Part shown: one piece after another, positions 43,890-52,756 of the stretch
Layout: every line of letters begins with the position of its first letter
Position numbering within the stretch: position 1 is the first letter of the stretch
Assembly: GCA_019636345.1 (NCBI GenBank)
Contig: JAHBXQ010000004.1
Coordinates: 434,001-498,000 of the forward strand
Direction: 5' to 3'
Length of the DNA stretch: 64,000 nucleotides
DNA from: Pirellulales bacterium
GTDB taxonomy: Bacteria; Planctomycetota; Planctomycetia; Pirellulales; Lacipirellulaceae
Translations under genes and position numbers: made by a program
Notes under the pieces: generated by a model
What the model saw: the letters and a program-made list of their open reading frames with translations, nothing else
Database searches by the model: none
Told to the model about the DNA's origin: nothing

Positions 43890-44660
43890 ATGGACCAGGA
43901 CGAACACCGCTGGCGGTTCCTCGCTCAGAGCGTGACAGGGGCTTCCCATGCCGCGGCCGAATTGCCGTGCCAGGACTCCCATGCCGTGGCGGTGGTGGGC
44001 GAAGGCGACGCGGCGGCGCTCGTGGCTTGCGTGGCCGACGGAGCGGGGAGCGCCCCCCACAGCGACCAAGGCTCGGCGATCGCCTGCGAATCGCTCCTGG
44101 CGAGCGCCCGGCGGCACTACGCCGAGGCGGGCAGTTTCGCGGAGCTCGACGAACCGACCGTCGTCGCCTGGGTCGCCGAAGCTCGGCAGAACGTCGCACG
44201 GCGGGCGGAGGAACTCGCTTGCGACCCTCGCGACTTGGCCACCACGATCTGCGCGGCAGTCGTCGGTCCTGAGCGGGCCGTTTTTTTCCAACTCGGCGAC
44301 GGGGCGATGGTCGTCTCTCGCCAGGGAGTGCACGGAGTCGTATTTTGGCCCCAGTCGGGGGAATACGCCAACACGACCAACTTTCTCACGGCCGACAAAT
44401 TCGAGCAGAAGCTCGAGTTCGCCGTCGCCCCGGGCCGCATCGAGGAACTGGCGTTGATGACCGACGGGCTCGAACGGCTGGCCCTGCAGTTCGATGCGCG
44501 AACCCCGCATTTGCCGTTCTTCGCCCCGCTGTTCAAGGCGATCGTTTCCGACCAGGACGAAGAGACGCTCGCCGCCGACCTTGCCACGTTCCTCCGCTCC
44601 CCTGCCATCGAGTCGAGATCGCATGACGACAAGACCCTCGTCCTCGCAACCCGAAATTAG
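43890..44660 (+). CDS. PP2C-family serine/threonine phosphatase (YegK-like)
   Basis: The 256-residue protein has the PP2C-type metal-binding aspartates: Asp29 in CQDS, Asp50-Gly51 in CVADGAGS, Asp137 in LGDG, Asp192 in LMTDGLER and Asp246-Asp247 in SHDDKT. The G-A-x-H opening SVTGASHAAAELPCQDS is typical of the PP2C_2 subgroup found beside TerY-like proteins. It should remove phosphate from Ser/Thr residues, probably on the partner kinase or its substrates. The gene lies 154 bases after the vWA gene, and its last 38 bases overlap the kinase gene in another frame. Confidence 0.88.
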   Translation: MDQDEHRWRFLAQSVTGASHAAAELPCQDSHAVAVVGEGDAAALVACVADGAGSAPHSDQGSAIACESLLASARRHYAEAGSFAELDEPTVVAWVAEARQNVARRAEELACDPRDLATTICAAVVGPERAVFFQLGDGAMVVSRQGVHGVVFWPQSGEYANTTNFLTADKFEQKLEFAVAPGRIEELALMTDGLERLALQFDARTPHLPFFAPLFKAIVSDQDEETLAADLATFLRSPAIESRSHDDKTLVLATRN

Positions 44661-46722
44661 CGCGCTGCAGCTCGTGCTGGTCGACGGCGCGGGGCGCGAA
44701 GTCGTGCTCGGCGACGAGATCGGGCGCGGCGGCGAAGGAACCGTCTTCGAGGTGGTCGGCCGCCCCGAGCTGGCGGCCAAGCTGTACAAGAAGTCCCCCC
44801 TGGACGAGGAGCAGACTGCCAAGTTCCGCGCTCTCGTCGCACGCCGGAGCGCCGAGCTAGACAAGATTTCCGCGTGGCCGCAGGGGATGCTGTTCAATCC
44901 GGGGGACAACGTCCCGTTGGGGTTGATGATGTCGCGCGTCGTCGGCGCCCGGTCGCTGCACGAATTGTACGGCACGACCAATCGTCGGCGTCACTTCCCC
45001 GACGCCCAGTGGCGACATTTGCTGCTCGCGGCCCGCAACATCGCCGCGGCGTTTCACACGCTGCATGACGCGGGGGTCGTGTTGGGGGACGTCAACCAGG
45101 GGAACATGCTGGTCGACTCGCAGATGATGGTCCGGCTCATCGACTGCGATTCGTTTCAGATTTCCACGGGCGAACGGCTCTTCACCTGCCCGGTGGGGAC
45201 TCCGCACTTCACGCCTCCGGAACTGCAGACCCTCAAGCTCCGCGAGGTCGCCCGCACGGTCGAACATGATCGGTTCGGGCTGGCCGTGCTGGTGTTCCAC
45301 ATGCTGTTCGTCGGGCGGCACCCGTACGCGGGGCGGTTTCGTCGCACCGGGGATTTGTCGATCGAGCGGGCGATCGCCGAGCGGCGGTTCGCGTTCTCCC
45401 GTGATCGCCACGAAACGCTCGTCGACCCGCCCCCCGCGTCGCTCCATTTGGAGGACCTGCCGCCGGGGCTGGCGGTGTTGTTCGAGACGGCCTTCCGGGG
45501 CGAGCCGCGCGAACGGCCTGAGCCGATCGACTGGATTCGAAGTCTCGAGTCGCTGATCAAGGAGTGCAAGCTCTGCTCCTACGACGCGGCCCATGTGTAT
45601 TACCGAGGGCTCAAAGAGTGCCCGTGGTGTCGGATCGAAGACGCGGGAGGACCGTCGTTCTTCGTCGCCGATGCCGGAGGGACGATGGTCAGCAAGGATC
45701 GGCTGGCTGCGCTCGAGCTGAAGATTTCGCGATTGTCGCCGGTGACGTTCCCCGCGGTGCCGGCGACGACCCTCGCCCCTCCCAAGATGGCGCTGGTCAA
45801 GGCGGCGACGAAACCGGGGCGGCGAACCGCCGTCGATTGGGCCGTCTACGGACTTGTCGCCGCCTGGGGGCTGTGCCTGGCGGGCACGGGGTGGGGGCTG
45901 CTGTTGGCCGCAGGAACGGTCGGTTCGCTTGCCGCGGGCGGCTACCTTGTGTTCGGTCGTCCCGGCAAGGAACGCCGCCTTGCCGCGCATGATCAACGGG
46001 CCAAGATCGACGCCGGCTACGAGAAGGCGACCAAGCTGTCGCAAATGATCAAGTCGCGCCACGAGCAGCGGCAAGCGGCGTTCGATCGCATGTCCGAGGA
46101 GCTCAAGGCCGAGGCGGCCCGGTATCTGGCCAAGGGAGACAAGCTGCAAAGCGTGATCGCCGAATCCGCCCAAATCCAAAAGGCCGAGTACCTCCGCGGG
46201 TTTCTTATCGGCGACGAGTGGCGCTCGATCCCGGGGATGTCGCGAAATCTCGTGACGATCCTCGAATCGTTCGGCGTCGAAAACGCCAACGACGTCGATC
46301 CGATGATCCTGCACGGCGTGCCGTACGTCGACGACGAAGCGGTGCTGGAGCTCGTGGCTTGGCGGCGCGACAAGGAACACAGCTTCTCGTTCGCGCCGGA
46401 TCACGGCGTGACGGTGCAGGATCTGAAGGCTCAGGGCGAGTTGGCCGAGCGGCGATTCAAGGCGTCGCAGGCCCGGCGGATTCTCACGGCCGCCAAGCAG
46501 CGCGAGGAGTTCGCCGCGACGGCCCGCGAACAGCTCGCCCGCGAGGTCGCTCAGTACGAGAAGGTCGCCGACGAGTGGCGCGAGCAGGCCAAACGGTTCC
46601 GCGATTGGCAATCGAGCCGCCGCAAGCGCGAACGCCAGTTGAACGACAACCCGGCCGTCCTGATCGGCTTGGCCACGGGAATCCCGGCGGTCGCGGCGCT
46701 GCTGTGGCTGATGCTAGGGTAG
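44623..46722 (+). CDS. Membrane-anchored protein kinase-like protein with zinc ribbon and helix-hairpin-helix (YegI-like)
   Basis: The 699-residue protein starts with a kinase domain. It has a glycine loop GRGGEG at residues 34-39, a Lys53 candidate, a catalytic-loop equivalent GDVNQGN at 155-161 (HRD replaced by GDV, with Asp156 kept), DCD at 174-176 in place of DFG, and PEL near 199. A four-cysteine zinc ribbon follows (Cys315, Cys318, Cys333, Cys336). Then come two hydrophobic helices at about 405-445, a coiled coil, a helix-hairpin-helix-like segment around 525-580 and a C-terminal membrane helix. The plan matches E. coli YegI and the TerY-P kinase. The start overlaps the phosphatase gene by 38 bases; a GTG at 44674 would avoid the overlap. 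Confidence 0.85.
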   Translation: MTTRPSSSQPEISALQLVLVDGAGREVVLGDEIGRGGEGTVFEVVGRPELAAKLYKKSPLDEEQTAKFRALVARRSAELDKISAWPQGMLFNPGDNVPLGLMMSRVVGARSLHELYGTTNRRRHFPDAQWRHLLLAARNIAAAFHTLHDAGVVLGDVNQGNMLVDSQMMVRLIDCDSFQISTGERLFTCPVGTPHFTPPELQTLKLREVARTVEHDRFGLAVLVFHMLFVGRHPYAGRFRRTGDLSIERAIAERRFAFSRDRHETLVDPPPASLHLEDLPPGLAVLFETAFRGEPRERPEPIDWIRSLESLIKECKLCSYDAAHVYYRGLKECPWCRIEDAGGPSFFVADAGGTMVSKDRLAALELKISRLSPVTFPAVPATTLAPPKMALVKAATKPGRRTAVDWAVYGLVAAWGLCLAGTGWGLLLAAGTVGSLAAGGYLVFGRPGKERRLAAHDQRAKIDAGYEKATKLSQMIKSRHEQRQAAFDRMSEELKAEAARYLAKGDKLQSVIAESAQIQKAEYLRGFLIGDEWRSIPGMSRNLVTILESFGVENANDVDPMILHGVPYVDDEAVLELVAWRRDKEHSFSFAPDHGVTVQDLKAQGELAERRFKASQARRILTAAKQREEFAATAREQLAREVAQYEKVADEWREQAKRFRDWQSSRRKRERQLNDNPAVLIGLATGIPAVAALLWLMLG

Positions 46723-46743
46723 GGGAGAGGACCGCACAGAGGA

Positions 46744-46786
46744 TTCATGATCGACGATTTTCAAAGATCGCAAATCATGAACTTTT
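46744..46786 (+). terminator. Hairpin and T-tract after the kinase gene
   Basis: TTCATGAT (46744-46751) pairs with ATCATGAA (46774-46781). An inner CGAT...ATCG stem is nested inside and CTTTTT follows. It is strikingly AT-rich and lies 20 bases after the kinase stop, between convergent genes. Confidence 0.55.
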
Positions 46787-46798
46787 TCCCGGGCTCCC

Positions 46799-48280
46799 TT
46801 ACATCGCCCCCGCCGCGTTCAGTTCCTCGAGCGTCGTCATGCCCGAGAGGAGTTTGAGCGACGCGTCCTCTTGGAGACTGGGGTGTTTGCATTGTCGGGC
46901 GTAGCGGGCGACGTCCCCCTCGGTTCCCCCGGCGACGACCATGCGGGCCAGTTCGGCGTCGATCGGTATCATCTCGAACACCCCGACGCGACCTTTGAAC
47001 CCCCGGTCGTTGCACGCCGCGCAGCGACCCGGACCGTACACCGTGCGGCCGACCGCCTCGGGCCGTCCGATCGCCGCGGCCTCCTCCTCGCTCAGCGGGC
47101 GGGGAACGCGGCATTTTTGGCAGAGCCGGCGGACCAGCCGCTGCGCCACCGCCAATCGCAGCGTCGCCGCCGCCTGATACGGGGCAATCCCCATGTCAAC
47201 CAGCCGCGTGACGACCCCCGCGGCCGAATTGGCATGCACCGTACTGAACACCAAATGTCCCGTGAGCGCCGCCTTGATCGCCACGTCGGCCGTGATCAGG
47301 TCGCGAATCTCGCCGATCATGATCACGTCGGGGTCGCTCCGCAGGATGTTGCGCAGCACGGTTTCGAACTTCACGCGGTCGGAACTGTCGACCTCGATCT
47401 GCGCGACGCCGACCATGTCGTACTCGACGGGCTCCTCGACCGTGATGATCCGCCCCGGCTGATACGCCAGCCGGTGTCGCAGCGCCGCGTACAGGGTCGT
47501 GCTCTTCCCCGCGCCGGTGGGGCCCGACAGCAGCACCAGTCCTTGCTGCTGGGCCGCGGCGCCGGCGAACATCTTGTACCCCTCGGCGCTCATCCCCAGC
47601 TTGTTGAGCGTGAGTTGGTCGATCTCGACCGCTAACAGGCGCAGCGTGATCCGCTCGCCGTGGGTCGTGGGAAGCGTCGCCGCTCGGATCGAAATCCGCC
47701 GCTTCGGCTCTCCCAACTCGACCAGGAACTGCCCGTCCTGCGCCATCCGCCGTTCGGCGATGTCCATTTTGGCCAGGATCTTGAACCGTCCGATCACGGC
47801 GCCGTGGATCGCGATCGGCAGCTTGCGCAGCGGCTCCAACTGCCCGTCCACGCGCAACTGGACGAGCGAGAAGCTCTCCTCGGGATCGATGTGCAGGTCA
47901 GACGCCCCGCGCTCGAGCGCCGTCTCCAGCAGTTGATCGCAAAACTCGATGACGTCCGGCAAGTCGGCGCCGGCGTTCTTGGCGTCCCCCTTGCCTTTGA
48001 GCCCCAAGGTCCGCGCAAGCGAAGCCAGTTTCGAGTGGGCCTCGGGGTCCTCGCGCTCGGCGACGACCTGCCCCGCAGGCGCCGCGGTCGTCAGCTCCAG
48101 CCCCGGGATGTACGCGGCGATGATCCACTCGCTGGAGTCGGCCCGCCGGACCCGATGGGTCGGCATGAGATTGCCCGCCGCGGCCCACTTCTGCAGCTTC
48201 TCGAGCGTGTACGGGCCGTACACCTGCCCGTCGCCGATTTCAAAGAACCACTGGTCGGAAGCAGCCGGAGCGGTCGACAT
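46799..48280 (-). CDS. GspE/PilB-family ATPase with N-terminal GYF_2 domain
   Basis: This 493-residue ATPase lacks the usual GspE-N domain. It begins instead with a GYF_2-like module (residues about 11-58): the WFFEIGDGQVYGPYTLEKL start and W52 near the end, as in DUF4339. The motor core has GASDLHIDPEE, Walker A GPTGAGKS at 253-260, GEIRDLITADV and STVHANSA. Zinc cysteines are Cys387, Cys390, Cys420 and Cys423. GYF_2 domains usually bind proline-rich partners, so this may tether the motor to a different partner from the two PilB-like ATPases at 16-21 kb. It is separated from other secretion genes here and convergent with the kinase gene. Confidence 0.88.
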   Translation of the reverse strand: MSTAPAASDQWFFEIGDGQVYGPYTLEKLQKWAAAGNLMPTHRVRRADSSEWIIAAYIPGLELTTAAPAGQVVAEREDPEAHSKLASLARTLGLKGKGDAKNAGADLPDVIEFCDQLLETALERGASDLHIDPEESFSLVQLRVDGQLEPLRKLPIAIHGAVIGRFKILAKMDIAERRMAQDGQFLVELGEPKRRISIRAATLPTTHGERITLRLLAVEIDQLTLNKLGMSAEGYKMFAGAAAQQQGLVLLSGPTGAGKSTTLYAALRHRLAYQPGRIITVEEPVEYDMVGVAQIEVDSSDRVKFETVLRNILRSDPDVIMIGEIRDLITADVAIKAALTGHLVFSTVHANSAAGVVTRLVDMGIAPYQAAATLRLAVAQRLVRRLCQKCRVPRPLSEEEAAAIGRPEAVGRTVYGPGRCAACNDRGFKGRVGVFEMIPIDAELARMVVAGGTEGDVARYARQCKHPSLQEDASLKLLSGMTTLEELNAAGAM

Positions 48281-48584
48281 AGGCGGGTTCGCAAACGAGT
48301 GACAAGTCCCGGCGCTTGTGGCGCCCTTGGCTTGATTGTACCAAGGGAGGAATCGGTTCGCGCGGCCGATGTTCCCGCCCCAGGGGCGAGAACGTGCAGG
48401 TGTCAGCGGAACGGGCCATGGCCGGGGAGCTTTCCGGGCCCAATGTCTACTCTCGTCCCGACGGCTCGCTTATGCTGACGGCGAACCTTCCCGCCTCGGG
48501 GCGCGTCCCCCCTGAATCGGCCTCGGCGACGTTCCGGCGACTTCGCCAACTTGCCTCCCTGCTCTCTTTTGCCTCGAACGTCCC
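48281..48584. other. Divergent intergenic region
   Basis: This 304-base region lies between the GYF_2-ATPase gene (minus strand) and the MATE gene (plus strand). Promoters for both must lie here, but I found no clear boxes, repeats or hairpins. Confidence 0.3.
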
Positions 48585-50021
48585 ATGCACGGACCGCTGC
48601 TTGACGATTCCACGGAGTCGGTCCCGGGCTCGTGGACCCCGCTGAGTCGCTGGTGGACCCGCCCGGCCGGGGGGGCCGAGGTGCTGCGCGTTGCTGCGCC
48701 GCTGGTCGCCTCGAGCGTCTCCTGGACTGCTCTGACGTTCATCGACCGAGTGTTTTTGAAGTGGGAATCAGGCGAGTCGATGTCGGCCGCGTTCGGGGCC
48801 TCGGCGGCGTGGTTTGCAGTGCTTTGCTTGCCTTTGGGGATCTGCGCCTACGTAAACACCTTCGTCGCCCAATACCACGGCGACGAACAACCGCGCATGA
48901 TCGGCCCTGCCGCGTGGCAGGGGGTCTACGTCGCCCTGCTATCGACCCCGCTCTTGGCCGCGGCCGTCTGGGGGGCGCCGCTCATGTTCGGCTGGGCCGA
49001 GCACGCCCCGCACGTCACCGACCTTGAGGTCCGCTATTTCCGCATCGTCTGTTATGGCGGCTTGGGGATGTGGATCGCCCAAGCGCTCTCCTGCATTTAC
49101 AGCGGCCGGGGGCTGACCTGGGTCAACATGTGGATTGACGCCGCGTTCGCCGGGGTGAACGCGGTGCTCGACTACTGCTGGATTTTTGGCCACTTCGGCT
49201 TCCCCGCGTTGGGGATCGAAGGCGCCGCGTGGGCGACGACCGTGTCGTTGTGGCTCAAGGGGGCGTTCTATTTGGCCCTGGTGCTGCGAGCCCGCAATCG
49301 CCGGGAGCTGGGAACCGACGTCCTACGTTTCGATCCGGAACTGTTCCGCAGGCTGTTGAGGTTCGGCGCCCCCAGCGGCGCCCAGATGCTGCTCGACGTC
49401 TCCGGGTTCACCGTTTTTATCCTGATGATGGGCAAGCTGGGGCCCAGCGCCGCCGAGGCGACCGCCCTGGCGTTCAGCGTGAACATGGTCGCCTTCATGC
49501 CCATCTGGGGCATCGGCATGGGGGGGAGCATCCTTGTCGGCCAGCACTTGGGCGAGAACCGCGACGACTTGGCCGCTCGCGCCACGAGCACCGCCATGGT
49601 CGTTGCGTGCGTATATGCCGTGGCGATTGCGCTGTTGTACGTTGCGGCGCCGGGGTGGTTCCTGGATCCGTTTTTCGCCGGCTCCGGCGGCGCCGACGAC
49701 GCGGGCATCTACGCCACCGCGACCCGACTGCTGTGGTTCGTCGCCGCGTACACGGTGTTCGACGCGGTGCAGTTGGTGTACGTCTGCACGCTCAAGGGGG
49801 CGGGCGACACCCGTTACATCATGCTGGTGAGCCTGGCGATGGCCGCCTTGCTGGCGAGTTCGGCGTGGCTGGCCGTGACGCGCCTGGGCGTGGGGATCTA
49901 CGGCTGCTGGACCCTGATCATCGCCTGGCTCCTGGCGCTTGCGGTGCTGTACTTCCTGCGCTACCGCGCCGGGCATTGGCGCTCGATGCGGGTGATCGAG
50001 ATGATCCACGCTCCGCAATGA
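48585..50021 (+). CDS. MATE-family multidrug/metabolite exporter
   Basis: The 478-residue protein has about twelve transmembrane helices in two homologous halves. MATE features include APLVASSVSWTALTFIDRVFL in the first helices, the GAPSGAQMLLDVSGF opening of the second half and the WGIGMGGSILVGQHLGE motif. MATE proteins export cationic compounds in exchange for H+ or Na+ across the inner membrane. The substrate is unknown. The start at 48585 leaves a 35-residue cytoplasmic N-terminus before helix 1. The gene appears to be monocistronic. Confidence 0.92.
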   Translation: MHGPLLDDSTESVPGSWTPLSRWWTRPAGGAEVLRVAAPLVASSVSWTALTFIDRVFLKWESGESMSAAFGASAAWFAVLCLPLGICAYVNTFVAQYHGDEQPRMIGPAAWQGVYVALLSTPLLAAAVWGAPLMFGWAEHAPHVTDLEVRYFRIVCYGGLGMWIAQALSCIYSGRGLTWVNMWIDAAFAGVNAVLDYCWIFGHFGFPALGIEGAAWATTVSLWLKGAFYLALVLRARNRRELGTDVLRFDPELFRRLLRFGAPSGAQMLLDVSGFTVFILMMGKLGPSAAEATALAFSVNMVAFMPIWGIGMGGSILVGQHLGENRDDLAARATSTAMVVACVYAVAIALLYVAAPGWFLDPFFAGSGGADDAGIYATATRLLWFVAAYTVFDAVQLVYVCTLKGAGDTRYIMLVSLAMAALLASSAWLAVTRLGVGIYGCWTLIIAWLLALAVLYFLRYRAGHWRSMRVIEMIHAPQ

Positions 50022-50126
50022 CGAAGCGTCGGCATTGCGCCGACGATTCGCGCCGGTCGGCGTAGGTCGCAAACGATGCCGTCGGCCAAGGGCGCGCTGT
50101 GCTCGCCCCTGACCGACAGGCGGGGA

Positions 50127-50414
50127 TTACTTGCTCATCGCTTTCTTGATGAGCCCGACGATCAGGGTGAGGATCGCCCCGCCGCCGGCCGACGCGGCGC
50201 CGTTGCCCAGCAGGCCCCCCGCGGCGCCTTCGCCGAAGATCTTCGTGATCAGATCGAACACCCCGGCGAGCTGTCCCCCGCCGATTCCGCCGATGATCCC
50301 GCTGATCGTCGCGATCAGCTTGTTAAGATCGAGTTTCTTGAGCGCCGCTCCGACGGCGTTTCCTCCGACCGCGCCGCCGATGAGTTGGATAAGAAGAGGA
50401 AGCAACTGATCCAT
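50127..50414 (-). CDS. Small glycine-rich hydrophobic protein
   Basis: The 95-residue protein starts at 50414 behind a strong AAGGAG six bases upstream. It begins MDQLLPLLIQLIGGAVGGNAVG and is dominated by Gly/Leu/Ile with regularly spaced Gly-Gly pairs and a C-terminal IVGLIKKAMSK. It probably associates with membranes or self-assembles. It resembles a widespread small-protein family of unknown role that some databases mislabel as methyltransferase; that is memory, not a search. It lies 131 bases downstream of acs on the same strand. Confidence 0.8.
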   Translation of the reverse strand: MDQLLPLLIQLIGGAVGGNAVGAALKKLDLNKLIATISGIIGGIGGGQLAGVFDLITKIFGEGAAGGLLGNGAASAGGGAILTLIVGLIKKAMSK

Positions 50415-50545
50415 AGCCGACTCCTTGTGCGAGGATGAGACCGAAACTTGCCACGGGCAAGTCCGCCGGGCGTCAATGTACGCGGTCCCGGTGCTGGAGC
50501 CTAGCAATTTTCTTCAAGAGGCGAATGTTCGCGCTCGCCAACGAC

Positions 50546-52504
50546 TTACTCCTCGTCGCTTCGCAGCTTCGCCAGTACGCTGTAGTCTTCCAAGGTGGTC
50601 GTGTCGCCGACCGACTCCTTGCCCGCGGCGATGTCCTTGAGCAGCCGCCGCATGATTTTGCCGCTGCGAGTTTTGGGAAGCGTGGCGGTGAAGCGGATAT
50701 CGTCCGGCTGGGCCAAGGCGCCGATCTCCTTGCGGACGTGCTGTTTGAGTTCCGCCCGCAGGGCGTCGCTCGGCTCGCACCCCGCGACGGTGACGAACAC
50801 CGCGACCGCCTCTCCCTTTAGTTCGTCAGGTCGGCCGACCGCCGCCGCTTCGGCGACGTTGGGGTGGCTTACCAGGGCCGATTCAATCTCGATCGTGCTC
50901 AGCCGGTGGCCCGAGACGTTCAGCACGTCGTCGATCCGGCCCATGATCCAGTAGTACCCGTCCTCGTCCCGGCGGGCGTTGTCGCCAGCCAAGTAGCGGC
51001 CCGGCGTCTTGCTCCAGTAGACGTCGCGGTACCGGTCGTCGTCTCCCCATATGCCGCGCAGCATTCCCGGCCAGGGGTGAGCGATCGTGAGCCAGCCCCC
51101 CTGGTTCTCGCCGACCTCTTCGCCCAGGGGATCGATGATCTGGGGGATGATCCCCGGCAGGGGCTTCGTGCAACTTCCCGGCTTGGCGGGAATCGCCCCT
51201 GGGAGCGGGCTCATCATGATCCCTCCCGTCTCGGTCTGCCACCACGTGTCGACGATCGGGCAGCGCTCGGCGCCGATCTTCTCGTGGTACCACGTCCACG
51301 CCCGCGGGTTGATCCCCTCGCCCACGGTGCCCAGCAGCCGCAAGCTCGACAGGTCGTGCTTCTCGACATGGCTGTCGCCCCACTTCATGAACGCCCGAAT
51401 CGCCGTCGGGGCCGTGTAGAAGATCGACACTTTGTACTTTTCGATGATCTTCCAGAACCGATCCTCGGCCGGGAAGTTGGGGGCGCCCTCGTACATCACG
51501 CACTGCGCCCCGGCCGCCAGGGGACCGTAGACCAAGTAGCTGTGGCCCGTGACCCAGCCGCAGTCGGCCGTGCACCAGTACACGTCCTCTTCGCGATGAT
51601 CGAAGACCCACTCGAACGTCTTCTTCGCGAACAGGTTGTAACCGGCGGTCGTGTGGCGAATTCCCTTGGGCTTTCCGGTCGAACCGCTCGTGTAGAGGAT
51701 GAACAGGGTCGTCTCGCTGTCGAGCGGCTCGGCGGGGCAGTCGTCGCTCGCATGGGCCGCCAGTTCGTGCCACCAGTGGTCGCGCCCCGGCTCCATGTGA
51801 ACCGCTTCGTTGACGCGATTCAGCACGATGCAGTGCTTGACGGTGGGGGATTTGGCGAGCGCCTCGTCGACCGTCGCTTTGAGCGGCAACGCCTGCCCTC
51901 GCCGCCAGCCCGAGTCGGCGGTGATCTGCAATTTCGCTCGGGCGTCGTTGTTGCGATCGGCGATCGCCTCGGCCGAGAACCCCGCGAAAATCACCGAGTG
52001 AATCGCCCCGATCCGTGCGCAGGCCAGCATCGCGACGACCAGCTCGGGGGTCATCGGCATGTAGATCGACACGACATCGCCCTGCGCGATCCCCAGCGAC
52101 TTCAGCATGTTGGCGCAGCGGCAGACTTCGCGCAGCAACTCGGCGTACGACAGCCGCCGCGAATCGCCGGGCTCCCCTTCCCACAGAATCGCCGTGCGAT
52201 CGCCGCGGCCCTCGGCGACGTGTTTGTCGAGGCAGTTGTACGAGGCGTTCGTCTTGCCGCCGACAAACCACTTGGCAAACGGTTCGTTCCACTCGAGGGT
52301 CGTCGTGAACGGCTCGAACCAGTGGAGCTCCTCACGGGCCAACTCGGCCCAAAACGCTTGAGGATCGGCCGCGGCCTTGTCCCACAGCGCCTGGTACTCG
52401 TCCAGCGACTTGATCCTGGCCTTGGCCGCGAACTCCGCAGGGGGCGGGAAGACCCGCGACTCGTGCATCACGTTGTCGATGCTGACTGCGGACTGCGACC
52501 CCAT
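50546..52504 (-). CDS. acs: Acetyl-CoA synthetase (AMP-forming)
   Basis: This 652-residue adenylate-forming enzyme activates acetate to acetyl-CoA via acetyl-AMP. The A3 motif [11 protein letters not shown], the [17 protein letters not shown] region, DTWWQTETG and the C-terminal [11 protein letters not shown] with acetylatable Lys616 identify Acs. Length equals that of E. coli Acs. The ATG at 52504 is supported by the conserved N-terminus; the frame upstream to 52663 does not align. In other bacteria this lysine is regulated by acetylation. With the ActP-like symporter at 2.8-5.0 kb and PEPCK it makes up an acetate-assimilation set scattered over the window. Confidence 0.97.
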   Translation of the reverse strand: MGSQSAVSIDNVMHESRVFPPPAEFAAKARIKSLDEYQALWDKAAADPQAFWAELAREELHWFEPFTTTLEWNEPFAKWFVGGKTNASYNCLDKHVAEGRGDRTAILWEGEPGDSRRLSYAELLREVCRCANMLKSLGIAQGDVVSIYMPMTPELVVAMLACARIGAIHSVIFAGFSAEAIADRNNDARAKLQITADSGWRRGQALPLKATVDEALAKSPTVKHCIVLNRVNEAVHMEPGRDHWWHELAAHASDDCPAEPLDSETTLFILYTSGSTGKPKGIRHTTAGYNLFAKKTFEWVFDHREEDVYWCTADCGWVTGHSYLVYGPLAAGAQCVMYEGAPNFPAEDRFWKIIEKYKVSIFYTAPTAIRAFMKWGDSHVEKHDLSSLRLLGTVGEGINPRAWTWYHEKIGAERCPIVDTWWQTETGGIMMSPLPGAIPAKPGSCTKPLPGIIPQIIDPLGEEVGENQGGWLTIAHPWPGMLRGIWGDDDRYRDVYWSKTPGRYLAGDNARRDEDGYYWIMGRIDDVLNVSGHRLSTIEIESALVSHPNVAEAAAVGRPDELKGEAVAVFVTVAGCEPSDALRAELKQHVRKEIGALAQPDDIRFTATLPKTRSGKIMRRLLKDIAAGKESVGDTTTLEDYSVLAKLRSDEE

Positions 52505-52756
52505 GGCGAATCTCCGAATCGAATACGACGAGCGGCGGCGTAAGCCAGGAAAACTGAGAAGAACCTCGATTGTAACGGGCGAGAAATCAGGTTCAATGAT
52601 GATCAAGCCGGGGTTGGGACGCCGTCTGCCCCGGAATTCGGCCCCGTTTCGTCCCGGCTGCAACAGGGAGCGGACGTGTTCTGCTCGTCAGTACGGGATC
52701 CGCTATCTCCCAGAATAGTCCGCCAGAATTGAATCGTTCGAGGACGCAGCACTACG

